Assembly (NCBI RefSeq): GCF_036850765.1
Contig: NC_089491.1
Span: forward strand, 86,398,740-86,462,739
Length of the DNA stretch: 64,000 bases
Direction of reading: 5' to 3'
From: Saccopteryx bilineata
Taxonomy: Eukaryota > Chordata > Mammalia > Chiroptera > Emballonuridae
Part shown: positions 33,969 through 45,494 of the stretch, one piece after another
Layout: every line of letters starts with the position of its first letter
Position numbering within the stretch: the first letter of the stretch is position 1
Made by a program: the position numbers and the translations under genes
Notes under the pieces: model-generated
Databases searched by the model: none
What the model saw: the letters and a program-made list of their open reading frames with translations, nothing else
Told to the model about the DNA's origin: nothing

Positions 33969-34978
33969 AATTAGGAGTAGGTCCCAGCCTGAAATATGAG
34001 TGGGGCATTGAGGTAGGAGGGATAAAGGAAACACTATATATTAAGGAGCTCTCTTTCCTCCTTTTGCCAACTTGTATTATGAATTTACCTTTGCCACCCA
34101 GCTTAGTGTATCCCAAGGTTCTCTTTACCAAGCCACAGTCACAGAGCTCCAGGGAAAAGCAACCTGGTCTCAACTCTCCAGGCAGAGGAGAACAGAAGCT
34201 CCATATCCACGCATGCTGCAAATGGCTTTTTCCTGTCTTCCTGAATCATTACCAGCTAGAAGCAGTGGTCATTGGGACTTGGACATGAGCTGCAAAGTAT
34301 AGAATGGTGACAACAATTCCAGTGCCATGCGGACTTTTCTTGTGGGGAACTTTCCTGGACTCCTGCTACCCGTGACAGCTCCTAACAGACTGAACTGTGG
34401 TTGGGTTGCATTTTTCAGGGATTTGGCATGGTGATGGGGCAAACTTGGACTTGGTGAACATGTTAAGGACACTACTCTTTTATGGATTCTTGTTGTATTG
34501 GTCAAGAGTTTGCTTAAAGGCTTTTAATCACGGTAAAAAAAATAGAGGACTGGATGAAGAAGATGGGGCACATATACACCATGGTATACTATTCAGCTAG
34601 GAGAAATGATGACATCGGGTCACTTACAGCAGAATGGTGGAATCTTGGTAGCATTGTGCGGGGTGAAATAAGCGAATCAGAAAAAAAACAGGAACTGCAG
34701 GATTCCATACATTGGTGGGACATAAAAGCAAGACTAAGAGGCATGGACAGGAGTGTGGTGGTTACGGGGGGTGGGGGGGAGGGAAGGAGGGAGAGGGGGA
34801 GGGGGAGGGGTACAGAAAGAACTGGATGGAGGGTGGCGGAGGACAATCTCTCTTTGGGTGATGGGTATGCAACAGAACTAAATGACAAGATAACCTGGAA
34901 ATGTTTTCTTTGAATGTATGTACCCTGATTTATTGATGTCACCCCATTAAAATAAAAATTTATTTATAAAAAAAAGAA
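33969..34978 (+). mobile_element. Chimeric retroposon: retrovirus-derived 5' part fused to an L1 3' end (copy 1)
   Basis: It is flanked by the 14-bp duplication AAAAAATTTACACA (33955-33968 and 34979-34992) with an A-rich tail, so it is one L1-mediated insertion. Three parts: X (33970-34045), Y (34046 to about 34543) and an L1 3' end (about 34544-34970: last ORF2 codons, G-rich tract, '...tgtcaccccattaaaat'). Y resembles the end of a class I retroviral integrase frame followed by unassigned, perhaps env, sequence. The same Y-L1 junction occurs at 52-53 kb on the minus strand, but there X is in the opposite orientation relative to Y, so X was inverted here by twin priming. Nothing functional is encoded. 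Confidence 0.8.
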
Positions 34979-34992
34979 AAAAAATTTACACA

Positions 34993-35940
34993 GTCTTGAT
35001 TACACACAAAATTATTTTATGATTAAATAAAATTTGAAAGGATATTGAGTCCAAGGAGACTACTAAATGAACCTTGTAAAGGTTATTTTCAATTAAAACA
35101 CAGAATTGTTGAATTTTTTAAATGAAGTAGTTACCAGTGTTTATGATACCATAGATATAAATAATTGATTAAAAAGAAAAAACTTGCTCAAGAAATTCTC
35201 TCAGAACTCAAAAGTGATGATAACATGACAAGTGCAGTAAATACAAAGATAAAAGGATGAAGATAGCTATATGTAAACAGACAATAGAGCAGATGGAGGT
35301 GGAATAATAAATGAAATAAAAACTTTACAATCCCTCAAACTGAAAAAGATTAGACTTGTCAGATCAAAATGACAAGAAAGAAATGATAAAAAAAAAGATG
35401 CATTTCTAATCTTATACCTGTGGCACTTTTGAATATCAAGAATAATAAATCTTATAGCTATTCTGTATTGGAGGAGTAGACATCCAACCTATAAGAAAAG
35501 AAATGTATGTTATTACATTTATTTATGGTTTTCTATGTGGCAATAAAACATACTCTATTATTTTGGTTGGCCTAATTTCTATTTGCAGAAGTTATCTTTC
35601 TTGTTCCTGTGATTGGTTCTGGAAAAAAGACCTACTCTAGGCCAACGTCATTTAGAACATAGTTCCTGGGAGCAATGACTGATGCAGGCTTTTTAAACTA
35701 CTCAAAACAAAATGGACTTGGGAATTTGGCTTTGAATGTACTTAGTTCAGTGATGATGTGAACTTGGAAATTTCTACTGCCATCTTGCCATATTGGAGTT
35801 GCTCAATATGGGGCTAAAGGTGAAACAGATCAAAGTTATAAAATAGATACTACTAAAAATGTCTAACACATAATTAAAGCATCTCTGAAACAAGGCTTCT
35901 CTTTTATTTTTCAGTTCCATTAGTCAATGAATTTCTTCCA
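34993..35940. other. AT-rich sequence, nothing recognised
   Basis: No supported feature. Confidence 0.4.
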
Positions 35941-35941
35941 G

Positions 35942-36114
35942 GACCTGGCTGGATAGCTCAGTTGGTTAGAATGTCATCCTGAAGTCAGAAGTTGCCAATT
36001 TGATGCCCAGTCAGGGCACATACAGGAAAAGATCTATGTTCCTCTCTCACACTCACTCTCTCTTCCTCCCTTCCTTTCTCTTTAAAATCAATAAGATAAA
36101 ATTTAAAAAACACA
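35942..36114 (+). mobile_element. Short old tRNA-derived SINE
   Basis: 'ggacctggctggatagctcagttggttagaatgtcatcctg' head, 'gatgcccagtcagggcaca', a CT-rich block and an A-rich tail. There is no 3' body. Confidence 0.8.
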
Positions 36115-36127
36115 GTCTAGGATGGAT

Positions 36128-36505
36128 TTTTTTTTTATTCAGTGAGAGTAGGGGAGGCAGAGAGACAGAGTCCTTCATGTGCCCCACCTGGGATCCACCT
36201 GGCAAGCCCACCAGGAGTAGATACTCTGCCCATCTTGGGGTGTTGCTCAGCAACAAAGCTCTTTTTAGCACCTCAGGTAGAGGTCATGGAGCCATTCTCA
36301 GAGCCCGGTGCCAACTTTCTCCAATTTAGCCATGGGTGCAGGAGGGAAAAAAAGAGAGAGAGGAATAGAGAGAGAGAGAAAAGCGAGGCGGGAAAGGATG
36401 GAGAAGCAGATGGGTGCTTTTCCTGTATTCCCTGACTGGGAATTGATCCGGGAACATCCACATGCTGGGCTGATGCTCCATCGCTGAACCAACCGTCTAG
36501 GGCCT
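36128..36505 (-). mobile_element. VES SINE, minus strand, diverged
   Basis: Poly(T) near 36128-36137, the complement of the body, and the complement of the head at 36480-36505 ('ctgaaccaaccgtctagggcc'). Confidence 0.88.
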
Positions 36506-37937
36506 GGGTTGTTTTAAATGTATCTGGAAAGATCAAATGTTTTAATATTTATATTTTATTTGTATAGTCTGTATTCCTTAGAATTGAAAAGAAGTCAATA
36601 ACAAAACAAGTTTTATAATTTTTCTTTAATAATTTTTAGTATCCATAATTAAAATTGTATTTGTTCAAGTAAAGATGATAAATAAGTTAATATTTCTTTA
36701 TATTCAAAATTAACCCATAACGGTCATTCCTCCTCCTTTATTCTATGTAACAAATATTATATGCCCTAAACTACATTTGACCATTTTTTTATTCATTTAT
36801 GATAGTTTGAAAATGAATTGAGGAATCTTGGCTTAAAATATTCTTGCAAATTTGCTTTTACATATATGTGGCTTTAATTTCCCAATGATTTATCGACTAT
36901 GTATATTATATGTCATAAGAAAATGAACCACTAAATCTTTTGATATTATTTTACCATATGAAAGTTCTAATGTGAATCCTTCAAAATATTTAATATTTAA
37001 AAGTTTCCTCATTTTAACCTTTTTCTTACTTTATAAATCAGTGGCTAAGAATCTATACAAATACTTATGAGAATGTATATTTAACAATTCAGTAATTTGA
37101 AAATTATATGAGAAGACAATTTTATATTACTTATAACCAAATAATTGCTTAAAATAAGGTCATAAATCTCTTAAAAGTTTAAATCAGTATATTCATTAAT
37201 AGGCATATAAACAACACTTTAAAACATTAATAGTAATTTTATTTGCATGTTTAAAGTAAAATAGAGTAATACAATATGGAGCAGACAGAAAATAGAAAAC
37301 AAACATAAATTCTTAAATTGAGTCTTTTTACTAAGGAAAGCACTCTAATCAGTGGTATGATCACCAACAAATTCCACTGTTTAGAAGTGCATGAGAATGC
37401 CAAAATTGAAATGAAGAATTTAGTGTCTGGAATTATGAATTTCTTTGAAATCAAGATTAAATACATAATCAGATCTTAATATGTATGGGATTGAGTTTGT
37501 GTATATAAACTACTCTCAATAACTAAATTTTAACAAGAAACTATCTGGGTCTGTTTTTGGGGGGGCCTCATAAACTATATGCACATATCAATGTCTTCAT
37601 ACAATAAGCCATGATCACTCAAGAGTCAAATACCATGAAGGAAAAAAAATAGTAAATTTATGTAAATGTTTAATGTTAGATGTCATAGTTATAAAAATGT
37701 CTAGAAATGACTTTAATAATACAGTATATTCTTTAGATTCATCTTCATAACTGATTCTCATTATTTACTATTGATAAAAGTGATATTTAAAATAAATGAA
37801 GTGGTATGTAGATATTATTGAACTTTAACTTAGAATCAATTTAAATACAATATTTTTATAAATGTTCAGAGCTTTTAAAGGTCATGTTTATATTCTAGAA
37901 AGATTTCAACAAAAATAAATTCTAAATGAAAATCGTT
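36506..37937. other. AT-rich sequence, nothing recognised
   Basis: About 1.4 kb of strongly AT-rich DNA with no gene or nameable repeat. Confidence 0.45.
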
Positions 37938-38298
37938 GGCCCTGTCCAGTTAGCTCAGTGGTAGAGTGTCGGCCTGGCGTGCAGGAGTCCCAGGTTCGAT
38001 TCCCGGCCAGTGCACACAGGAGAAGCGCCCATCTGCTTCTCCACCCCTCCCCCTCTCTTTCCTCTCTGTCTCTCTCTTCCCCTCCCGCAGCCAAGGCTCC
38101 ATTGGAGCAAAGATGGCCCGGGCGCTGAGGATGGCCCTGTGGCCTCTGCCTCAGGTGCTAGAATGGCTCTGGATACAACAGAGCGATGCCCCAGATGGGC
38201 AGAGCATCACCCCCTGGTGGGCATACTGGGTGGATCCCGGTCGGGCGCATGCAGGAGTCTGTCTGACTGCCTCCCAGTTCCCAACTTAAGAAAAATAC
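37938..38298 (+). mobile_element. VES SINE, first of a tandem pair
   Basis: Head at 37938; 'ggttcgattcccggcc' near 37994; body near consensus; short A-rich tail 'cttaagaaaaataca'. The second SINE follows with no spacer. Confidence 0.93.
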
Positions 38299-38678
38299 AG
38301 GCCCTGGCTGGTTGGCTCAGTGGTAGAGCGTCGGCCTGGCGTGCAGAAGTCACCGGTTCGATTCCCAGCCAGTGCACACAGGAAAAGCTCCAATCTGCTT
38401 CTCCACCCCTCCCCCTCTCCTTCCTCTCTGTCTCTCTCTTCCCATCCCACAGCCAAGGCTCCATTGGAGCAAAGATGGCCCCGGGCGCTGGGGATAGCTC
38501 CATGGCCTCTGCCTCAGGTGCTAGATTGGCTCTGGTCACAACAGAGTGACGCCCCGGATGGGCAGAGCATCGCCCCCTGGTGGGCGTGCCGGGTGGATCC
38601 CGGTCGGGCGCATGCGGGAGTCTGTCTGACTGTCTCTCCCCGTTTCCAGCTTCAGAAAAAGACAAAAAAAAAAGGAAA
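38299..38678 (+). mobile_element. VES SINE, second of a tandem pair
   Basis: Head 'ggccctggctggttggctcag' directly after the tail of the first copy; full body; tail (A)n near 38660-38685. The two differ at many positions, so this is a later insertion into the first tail, not a recent duplication. Confidence 0.93.
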
Positions 38679-38685
38679 AAAAAAA

Positions 38686-39958
38686 TGATATAAATGAGAT
38701 ATTTGTGAATAAGTATGTTATTTTATTAACAATATTATTTATACTTTAGATAGTAAAATGTTTTTATTAAAAATAACATTGATATTTTTGTGATAAAAAT
38801 ACAGTGTTGTATAAAATTTGGAAGGCAAAAGCGTAATAAAAAAAATAAATGAAAATTGATCACTCAATTACAGAAAATATTGGTTAAAATTCTAGCTGAT
38901 ATTCTAAATATTTTAGAAGCAAGTTAATTTATTGATAGTATTATCAATTTATAATATACCTGCATGCATAAAAATATAACCATTTACCAAAATGTGGATT
39001 CACCAGTTATTTAGAAGCTCAATTTAAAACTATTTCTTTTTTTTTAGTCAGAGTCATTAAAATGACATCAGTGAAAAGTTAGAGAAAGCAGGAATTATTT
39101 CTTTTAAAACTTGCTGGTTACAATAATCATTCATTCCTTTTAAGAGACATGTTTTATGTGTACATATATGTTTGGGTATGAAGACATAATTTGTTTATTT
39201 GGGTAATATAAATTTCTATTAATTTTAATTAATTGTTTAGTGGTAATAAGGACCAGATTGATAAATTTGAAAATTCACATGGTTGAACCATTTCATTTGT
39301 AGTAGAGCCCAGACGCTCTGTGTTTTAGCTTGTCAGTTTTGTGATTTGCCAGCAATTTGAGAAGTTAGCATGTTGGATCCAGAATAAGTCATTTGATTAA
39401 TAGTAACTGAGAGAATGCTAGTTTGTTTTATGTAATTGTGTATATTTGCAAGTGGAGTTCAAAGTGCTGGGAGGAAAGCTCTTGGAATAATGCAGTTTGT
39501 TGTTGACTTTATGAGTGGTTGGGTGCTATTATTGCAGTAGCTACTTTTCATTTTGGCATTACAAAATTAGTGTCTTAAAATTTTCATTTGACTATTTGGA
39601 GTGAGGAATGGGGGTTATTTTGGAAGAGAAAGTGTATTTTGGAAAAACAAAGTTATTTTTATTTGGGGGAGGAGGTTTTTAAAATACAATAATTAACCTA
39701 AACCATGCAATTACCACTGCCATCACAATAGGCTTGAAAAACTATATGGAAAGAAAGGTTTGAAAATTAGAGGAAGTTAAACAAGGTCCTTTGGGATTAA
39801 ATTTAATGAATATTGATGCCAAATAATCTATGTGGGACAGTAAAGGAAGTGACGGATACAACATGAGACCATAGAAAATGGACTGATGAGAGAAATAGAT
39901 AGTAAATTATAAACATATAAGACATGAGTACAAGAATGAAAGAAAATAAAACTATTCA
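38686..39958. other. AT-rich sequence, nothing recognised
   Basis: No supported gene or repeat. Confidence 0.45.
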
Positions 39959-40631
39959 GGCCCTGGCCAATGGCTCAGTCATTAAGATTGTAGGCCTGGT
40001 CTACAGATATCTCAGGTTTGATTCCCAGTCATGGTACATCTGAGAAGCAACCATCTGCTTCTCTTCCCCACCCCCTTCTTTCCTTTGTCCCCTCCCACAG
40101 CCAGTAGCTAGATTGGTTCGAGCATGGCCTTAGGCATTAAAAATAGCTCAGTTCTGGGCCCTGGCCGCTTGGCTCAGTGGTGGAGCGTTGGCCTGGCGTG
40201 CAGAGGTCCCGGGTTTGATTCCCGGCCAGGGCACACAGGAGAAGCGCCCATCTGCTTCTCCACCCCTCCCCCTCTCCTTCCTCTCTGTCCCTCTCTTCCC
40301 CTCCTGCAGCGAAGCTCTACTGGAGCCAAGATGGCCCGGGCGCTGGGGATGGCTCCTTGGCCTCTACCCCAGGCGCTAGAGTGGCTCTGGTGGCAACAGA
40401 GTGACACCCCGGAGGGGCAGAGCATCGCCCCTGGTGGGCGTGCCGGGTGGATCCCGGTAGGGCGCATGAGGGAGTCGGTCTGACTGTCTCTCCCCGTTTC
40501 CAGCTTCAGAAAAAAAAAAAATAGCTCAGTTCTTGATTATCATCCTCAGATTGGATTGTCAGGGTATCCTGATTGAGGCACATGCAGGAGTCTACCTCAC
40601 TATCTTCCCTCCTCTCACCTAAAATAAAGAC
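39959..40631 (+). mobile_element. Older SINE split by a younger SINE
   Basis: The 5' part is 39959-40155 (head 'ggccctggccaatggctcag' with a gap); the 3' part is 40534-40631 ('ggattgtcagggtatcctgattgaggcacatgcaggagtct', then an AAAT-like tail). The element reads through once the inner SINE is removed. It is similar to the old form at 1341. Confidence 0.85.
40156..40517 (+). mobile_element. Young VES SINE inserted in an older SINE
   Basis: Near-consensus copy with its A-tail, flanked by AAAATAGCTCAGTTCT (40140-40155 and 40518-40533). Confidence 0.93.
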
Positions 40632-40924
40632 TATTCAAAGCTACTTTCTTTCACATGTTTCTCATTTAAAGGATGAGAATGAGTTCAGCTTTACACAGCA
40701 TACAACAACACACAAAAAAAGAGACAGTTTAATTCTAGGTTCTACATACTGTTAAATATCAATGGAAACCTGTCTTTTTAAGTTTTGAAAACAATTAACA
40801 CACTCCAAGAACATCTTATGAATATTAGTGGGTTCCAACCTTGGCTGCCCATTAGAATCACCTAAGGCAATTTTGGAATTTCAATGCCCAAGCCACAATC
40901 CAGTCTATATAAATAAGAACCACT

Positions 40925-41434
40925 TTGTGTTTTCAAGATGTCTGTCACTATTCTGGGTCTTTTATGTTTCCCTTCAAATTTTTGTATTATGCTTGTCTAG
41001 TTCTGTGAAATATGCAATTGGTATTTTGACAGGAATTGCATTGAATTTATAGATTGATTGCTTTAAGTGATATGGATATTTTAATTATGTTGATTCCTCA
41101 TATCCATGAGCATGATATTTATTTCCCTTTATTAATACTTACTATGATAACTACTTTTTAGTGTGTTATAATTTTATGAGTACAGTTATTTTACTTCCTT
41201 GGTTCAATTTATTTCTAGGTATTATAGTTTAATTTTGATAAAATGGTAAATGGGATTATATTTATAGTTTCCCTTTCTAAGTGTTCATTATTGATAAATA
41301 AAAATGCAACTGATTTCTGGATATTTATTTTGTATCCTGCTACTTTATGGAATTTGGTTCTCAGTTTTGGTAGTTTTTTTGGTAGAATTTTTAGGGTTCC
41401 TATATAAAGATCCGTGTCATCTGCAAATACTGAC
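40925..41434 (-). pseudogene. Old L1 ORF2 fragment
   Basis: On the minus strand: from the FADD region ('catctgcaaatac' at 41419-41431, read in reverse) through [20 protein letters not shown] to the 'AI.FNAIPVKIP' block near 41040. Stops and gaps occur. It ends sharply at 41434, where the 41.4-48.7 kb region begins. Confidence 0.8.
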
Positions 41435-41990
41435 ACACGCATGCACATGCTGACACTGTGTGCTCACAGGGAGGACTGGGATGGTGAGCACCTCATGCCG
41501 GGGCTCTCCTCCTTGGAAGCACTTTGTTCTTTATTTGATTCTGAATTCCTTTAGAGCTCATTATTGTACTATAATACACCTTTATTTTCCTTGTCATAAA
41601 TTCTTTTAAAAAAGACTAAATGAAGTTCTGTACTCCACAGATGAGAGATAAATGGATGACATTGAACATATGACTTTAATATTTTTAGAACTATCAAAGT
41701 CACACATGCATTATAAAAATTAAGACATCTTCTCAAATAAAAGATAAGAGATTTTCAAGTGTCTCCACATAAGTGACCATCAGGACTGGCTTTGTGGGTA
41801 TCTGTCGGGGTCTGCCTCTCCCGTTCTGTCTCGTCTGTCTCTGTTACACTCAGACTGATTTTCATGTATGCGTGTCTGCCGGTTGAAATCACATGTATGT
41901 AGCCTGACAGGTATGATAGTGGATGCAGACATTTGGACCACGTGTCACACATGAAGTGACACCCGAGGTCTTTATCTGTTGTCACATGAC
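41435..41990. other. Start of a GC-richer low-copy region
   Basis: No named repeat. The last ~200 bases may be a weak continuation of the 42.0-43.6 kb inverted repeat. Otherwise unassigned. Confidence 0.4.
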
Positions 41991-41999
41991 CCCTGCACC

Positions 42000-43590
42000 A
42001 ATTTCAGCTGCTGCTCATCTTTCCTTATCCGTGTTGGTCAGGATCGATGGATCCCATCCCTTGTCCATGGATATTAGTGTTTTTCCAAATTCTTGGATTT
42101 ATTTTTTATCAGTTTTCTGATGAGTACTCTCAAATATACAACTCTGAAAAATTGAGCCAGAATTTCTGTGGGGTCACCTCCTAGGCTGAGCACTGCCAGG
42201 TGAAAGTGAGCACCTGTGGAATGTCGATGGGTCCTGCACACTGTGCTCCCAAAGAAGGGGCCTTTTTTACTTCCCTCCAGGGAGCTGCTTGGGCCTCTTC
42301 TTCATTTTGTCCCTGGGGCTGGTCGTTACCCAACGAGATGCCTGCCAATCTGCAGAGGACACTGCTCTCTGCTCTTTCCCCTGAGTTTACAGTGTGTGTG
42401 TCCCATCGGGGAAGAAGTAGAGCTTCTGTGACATGCACTGGTGTGAGCAGTGCTGCTCATTGGAAGCACTTGAGTTTGTCCTCTGTCCCTTTAGAAAACA
42501 CTGACTTTAGGGAGGTTTTTGCACCACAGGGATGTGAAATCTCTCTCTGTCCTTGTGTTGTGAGGAATGCTTTCCAGCTTGTGGTTTGTCTTTCTAGATT
42601 TCTGTGTTTTTCTCATGTTTGTTTTAGGCCCAGGAAGGACCAGCCTTTGCCTGACTGGCTTCTGGCCCTGGGGTCACACTTAGCACAGCAGTCTCTTCTC
42701 CAGGATGATGCATATGCTTACTAAAAGGGCTTCTTTTTTGACATCTAATGTCTAATCCATCTGGGATTTCTCTTTCAAGTAACCAAAACTGCCAGTTCAT
42801 ATATTAAAAAAAAAAAGACAAAAATATGTGAGTAGACACCAAAAAACACCTATTGTATATTTAAATCTATAGAAAACATCCAGAATAGGTAAAGGAGCAG
42901 AGACAGAAAGCAGATGAGAGGTTGCCAGGGGCAGGAGGAGTGGGGAGTGAATCCTTTTGGTGCAGGGTTTCCATCCTGGGTGATAGAACATTCTGCAAGG
43001 AGATAGTGGTGATGTTTGCACAGCATCATGAATGTTCCTCATAACCCAAGGCCAGAGAGAGGTTTCACATCCCTGTGGTGCAGAAACCTCCCAAAAGTCG
43101 ATGTTTTTAAAAGAGACAAAGGGTAAACATACACTTTCAAGGAGATGCAGTGCACACACTAGTGTGTGTCACAGAGGCTCGACCTCCCCCATGGGGACAT
43201 CTGAACTGTAAACAGTGGGGATCTCCCTGTCCCCATCAGACTGGAAGGCTTATGGTCTGGTGGTAGCATCCAGCCCCGGGACAAAGTGAGGATAGAGGGG
43301 CCTGAGCATCTTTCTGGAAGGAAGTGGGAAAGGCCCCTCTTCTGGGAGGACAGTGTGTGGGACCCATCAAAGTTCCACAAGTGCTCAACTTCACCTGGCA
43401 GTGCTCACCCTCAAGCATTACTACACAGAAATTCTTGCACAATTTTCAAAGATCTATTTTCAAGATTACCTATCAGAGCATTGATGAAATAACCAGAAAT
43501 TGAGAAAAACAATACTGTCCATGGACACGGTGAGACCCACCAATCCTGGCCCACATAGACGAGGGAAGAGGAGCAGCAGCTAAAGTGGGT
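42000..43590. repeat. Inverted repeat (palindrome) with unequal arms, copies I and II of a local unit
   Basis: Bases 42000-42560 reappear in inverse orientation at 43030-43590, so mirrored positions sum to about 85,600. The left copy continues with a segment ending in an old-L1-3'-end-like piece ('ggttgccaggggcaggaggag', 'ggtgatgtttgcacagcatc', 42900-43035) that directly abuts the right arm. Shared landmarks: 'agcactgccaggtgaa', 'gggaggtttttgcaccacagggatgtgaaat'. The arms differ at perhaps a fifth of positions by eye. The same unit occurs twice more at 45.5-48.6 kb. Confidence 0.8.
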
Positions 43591-44797
43591 GCAGGGGAAA
43601 AATTCTAGCTTTTTCTTGGATAAGGGTGAGTGTAACTTTCACCTATTCCATATCCATCTTGGATCTCCTGCCATCTGTATGTCTATTGTGGTCAGATGTC
43701 TGTCCAAACATGGTACTCATTTTTAAATTAGGTTGTATGTTTTCTTATTGCTAAGCGTTGAGTTTTTATTATATATTTGGGTGCCAGTTCTTCATCATAT
43801 ATGTATTTTGAAACACCTTATTTGAGTCAGTGGTTTATATTAAAATTGGTTAGAAGACTGACATCCACCAAAATGTTCTTCAATGTTTTTTTCTCTCTTG
43901 TTTCACCTATTATTGTGGGCTTGTCATTCTTCTTCCAGGGAGAGCCTGGTAAGTCTTCATCTCGAGGACCAATATTCTCTGCTTGGGCTGTCCATTTCTG
44001 GGGATCTATGAGAAACGTCATTGATCATAGCTTTGTCTGGCAGATGCACACCCAGTGTACTCTACCTGACCTGACTTTGAAAGAGATGAGGGTTCTCTCT
44101 CACCCCACTAAGCAGAGCCCTGCCCCACACAACTTGATGATGCTTGGAATGTGGACTAGAGGTTAGTACAGGGCTGGGTCAGTTGGTCATGGCTGGAGGA
44201 CATGGAGGTGTGGTTTGGTCACTGTGGCCTGCCACAAAGCCCCAGGCCCAATTTTTTGACAATCTGGAACCTTCAGTGAGGCTCTTGATAGCTCCCTTCA
44301 CCTCACACAAGCTCTAGTGTGTCGTGCTGTGGCCACTGAGGATTTCTCCTGAATTGAACATGTTCACAGTGGTCCCTGTGATTAGCTCAGCCTCCCTAGA
44401 CCTGCTTTCATGATGGAAAAGAAGCATCTACCCACTTGAAAAAATAGCGAGCAGGCCAGCTTGTCCAGGTCTGCACTCTCTTGTGACTTGGATGCTCAGC
44501 TCAGTTGAGTTATGGAACAGGGCGAGGTTAGAGTGCGCTAGGAGAAAGAGTGGAAGTGGGAGACATGGAGCAGGAGAGAGGCATGTCAGGTGGCACATTC
44601 CAGTTGAGCACGTCACTCCCAGGTTCCTTCAGGTCCTCCACTCCCAGTTTCTGCTTTTCCTTCCCTCTCTGAGGTCTGAGACCCAGGACTCTGAACCCCT
44701 GCTTGACTAAACAAGACTCAATGTGTACAAGTTGACCTCAGATGTAGGAAATGTACCGCATACCTTAAAATCCTGTATACATTAGACCAAGATTCTT
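43591..44797. other. Low-copy sequence, unassigned
   Basis: Normal GC content, no L1 or SINE. Open frames such as 43777-44166 have no similarity that I recognise. It separates the two palindromic structures. Confidence 0.4.
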
Positions 44798-45168
44798 TTT
44801 TTTTTTTTTTCATTTTTCTGAAGCTGGAAACGGGAGGCAGTCAGACAGACTCCCGCATGCGCCCAACCGGGATCCACCCAGCATGCCCACCAGGGGGCGA
44901 TGCTCTGCCCCTCTGGGGCGTCACTCTGTTGCATCCAGAGCCATTCTAGCACCTTAGGCAGAGGCCACAGAGCCATCCCCAGCACCTGGACCAACTTTGC
45001 TCCAATGGAGCCTCGGCTGCGGGAGGGGAAGAGAAAGACAGAGAGGAAGGAGAGGGGGAGGTGTGGAGAAGCAGATGGGTGCTTCTCCTGTGTGCCCTGG
45101 CCGGGAATCGAACCCAGGACTCCTGCATGCCAGACCGACGCTCTACCACTGAGCCAACCAGCCAGGGC
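44798..45168 (-). mobile_element. Young VES SINE with 15-bp duplication
   Basis: Poly(T) at the left and 'aaccagccagggc' at the right. TAGACCAAGATTCTT at 44783-44797 and 45169-45183 is the target-site duplication. Confidence 0.95.
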
Positions 45169-45183
45169 TAGACCAAGATTCTT

Positions 45184-45494
45184 GACTTCTAGGGACCTGT
45201 CCTAAAAAAATAGAAGTTTATGAACACAGAGTGCTCCCTTCAGCACATGATGGGAGTGAAAATCAGAAATGACCCAGGTTTACAGCAGAAGCTTTGGAAA
45301 TTTTGATGTGGGGACACCAGAAACTGCAAGGACACTGATTGGCAGTGTCCACACCTAGGAAAATGAGGTGTTGGAGGAGCACATGCGCAGGAATCCTCCC
45401 TACCTTACACCTATCAGTGCACATGTACATGTAAACATGAATAGGCACCCACATATGCACATAATGGGAGTGGAACACAGGAGCATGTACATGA
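45184..45494. other. Unassigned flank of the large palindrome
   Basis: Not shared with the other arm's outer flank. No feature recognised. Confidence 0.4.

Noticed and set aside
37938..38010. tRNA-like sequence with A- and B-box motifs
   Set aside because: It is the head of a SINE, followed by SINE body and A-tail, as at every other such site. There is no free-standing tRNA gene.
43777..44166. 129-codon frame as a possible gene
   Set aside because: No start context, domain or similarity was seen; its length is within chance for this region.
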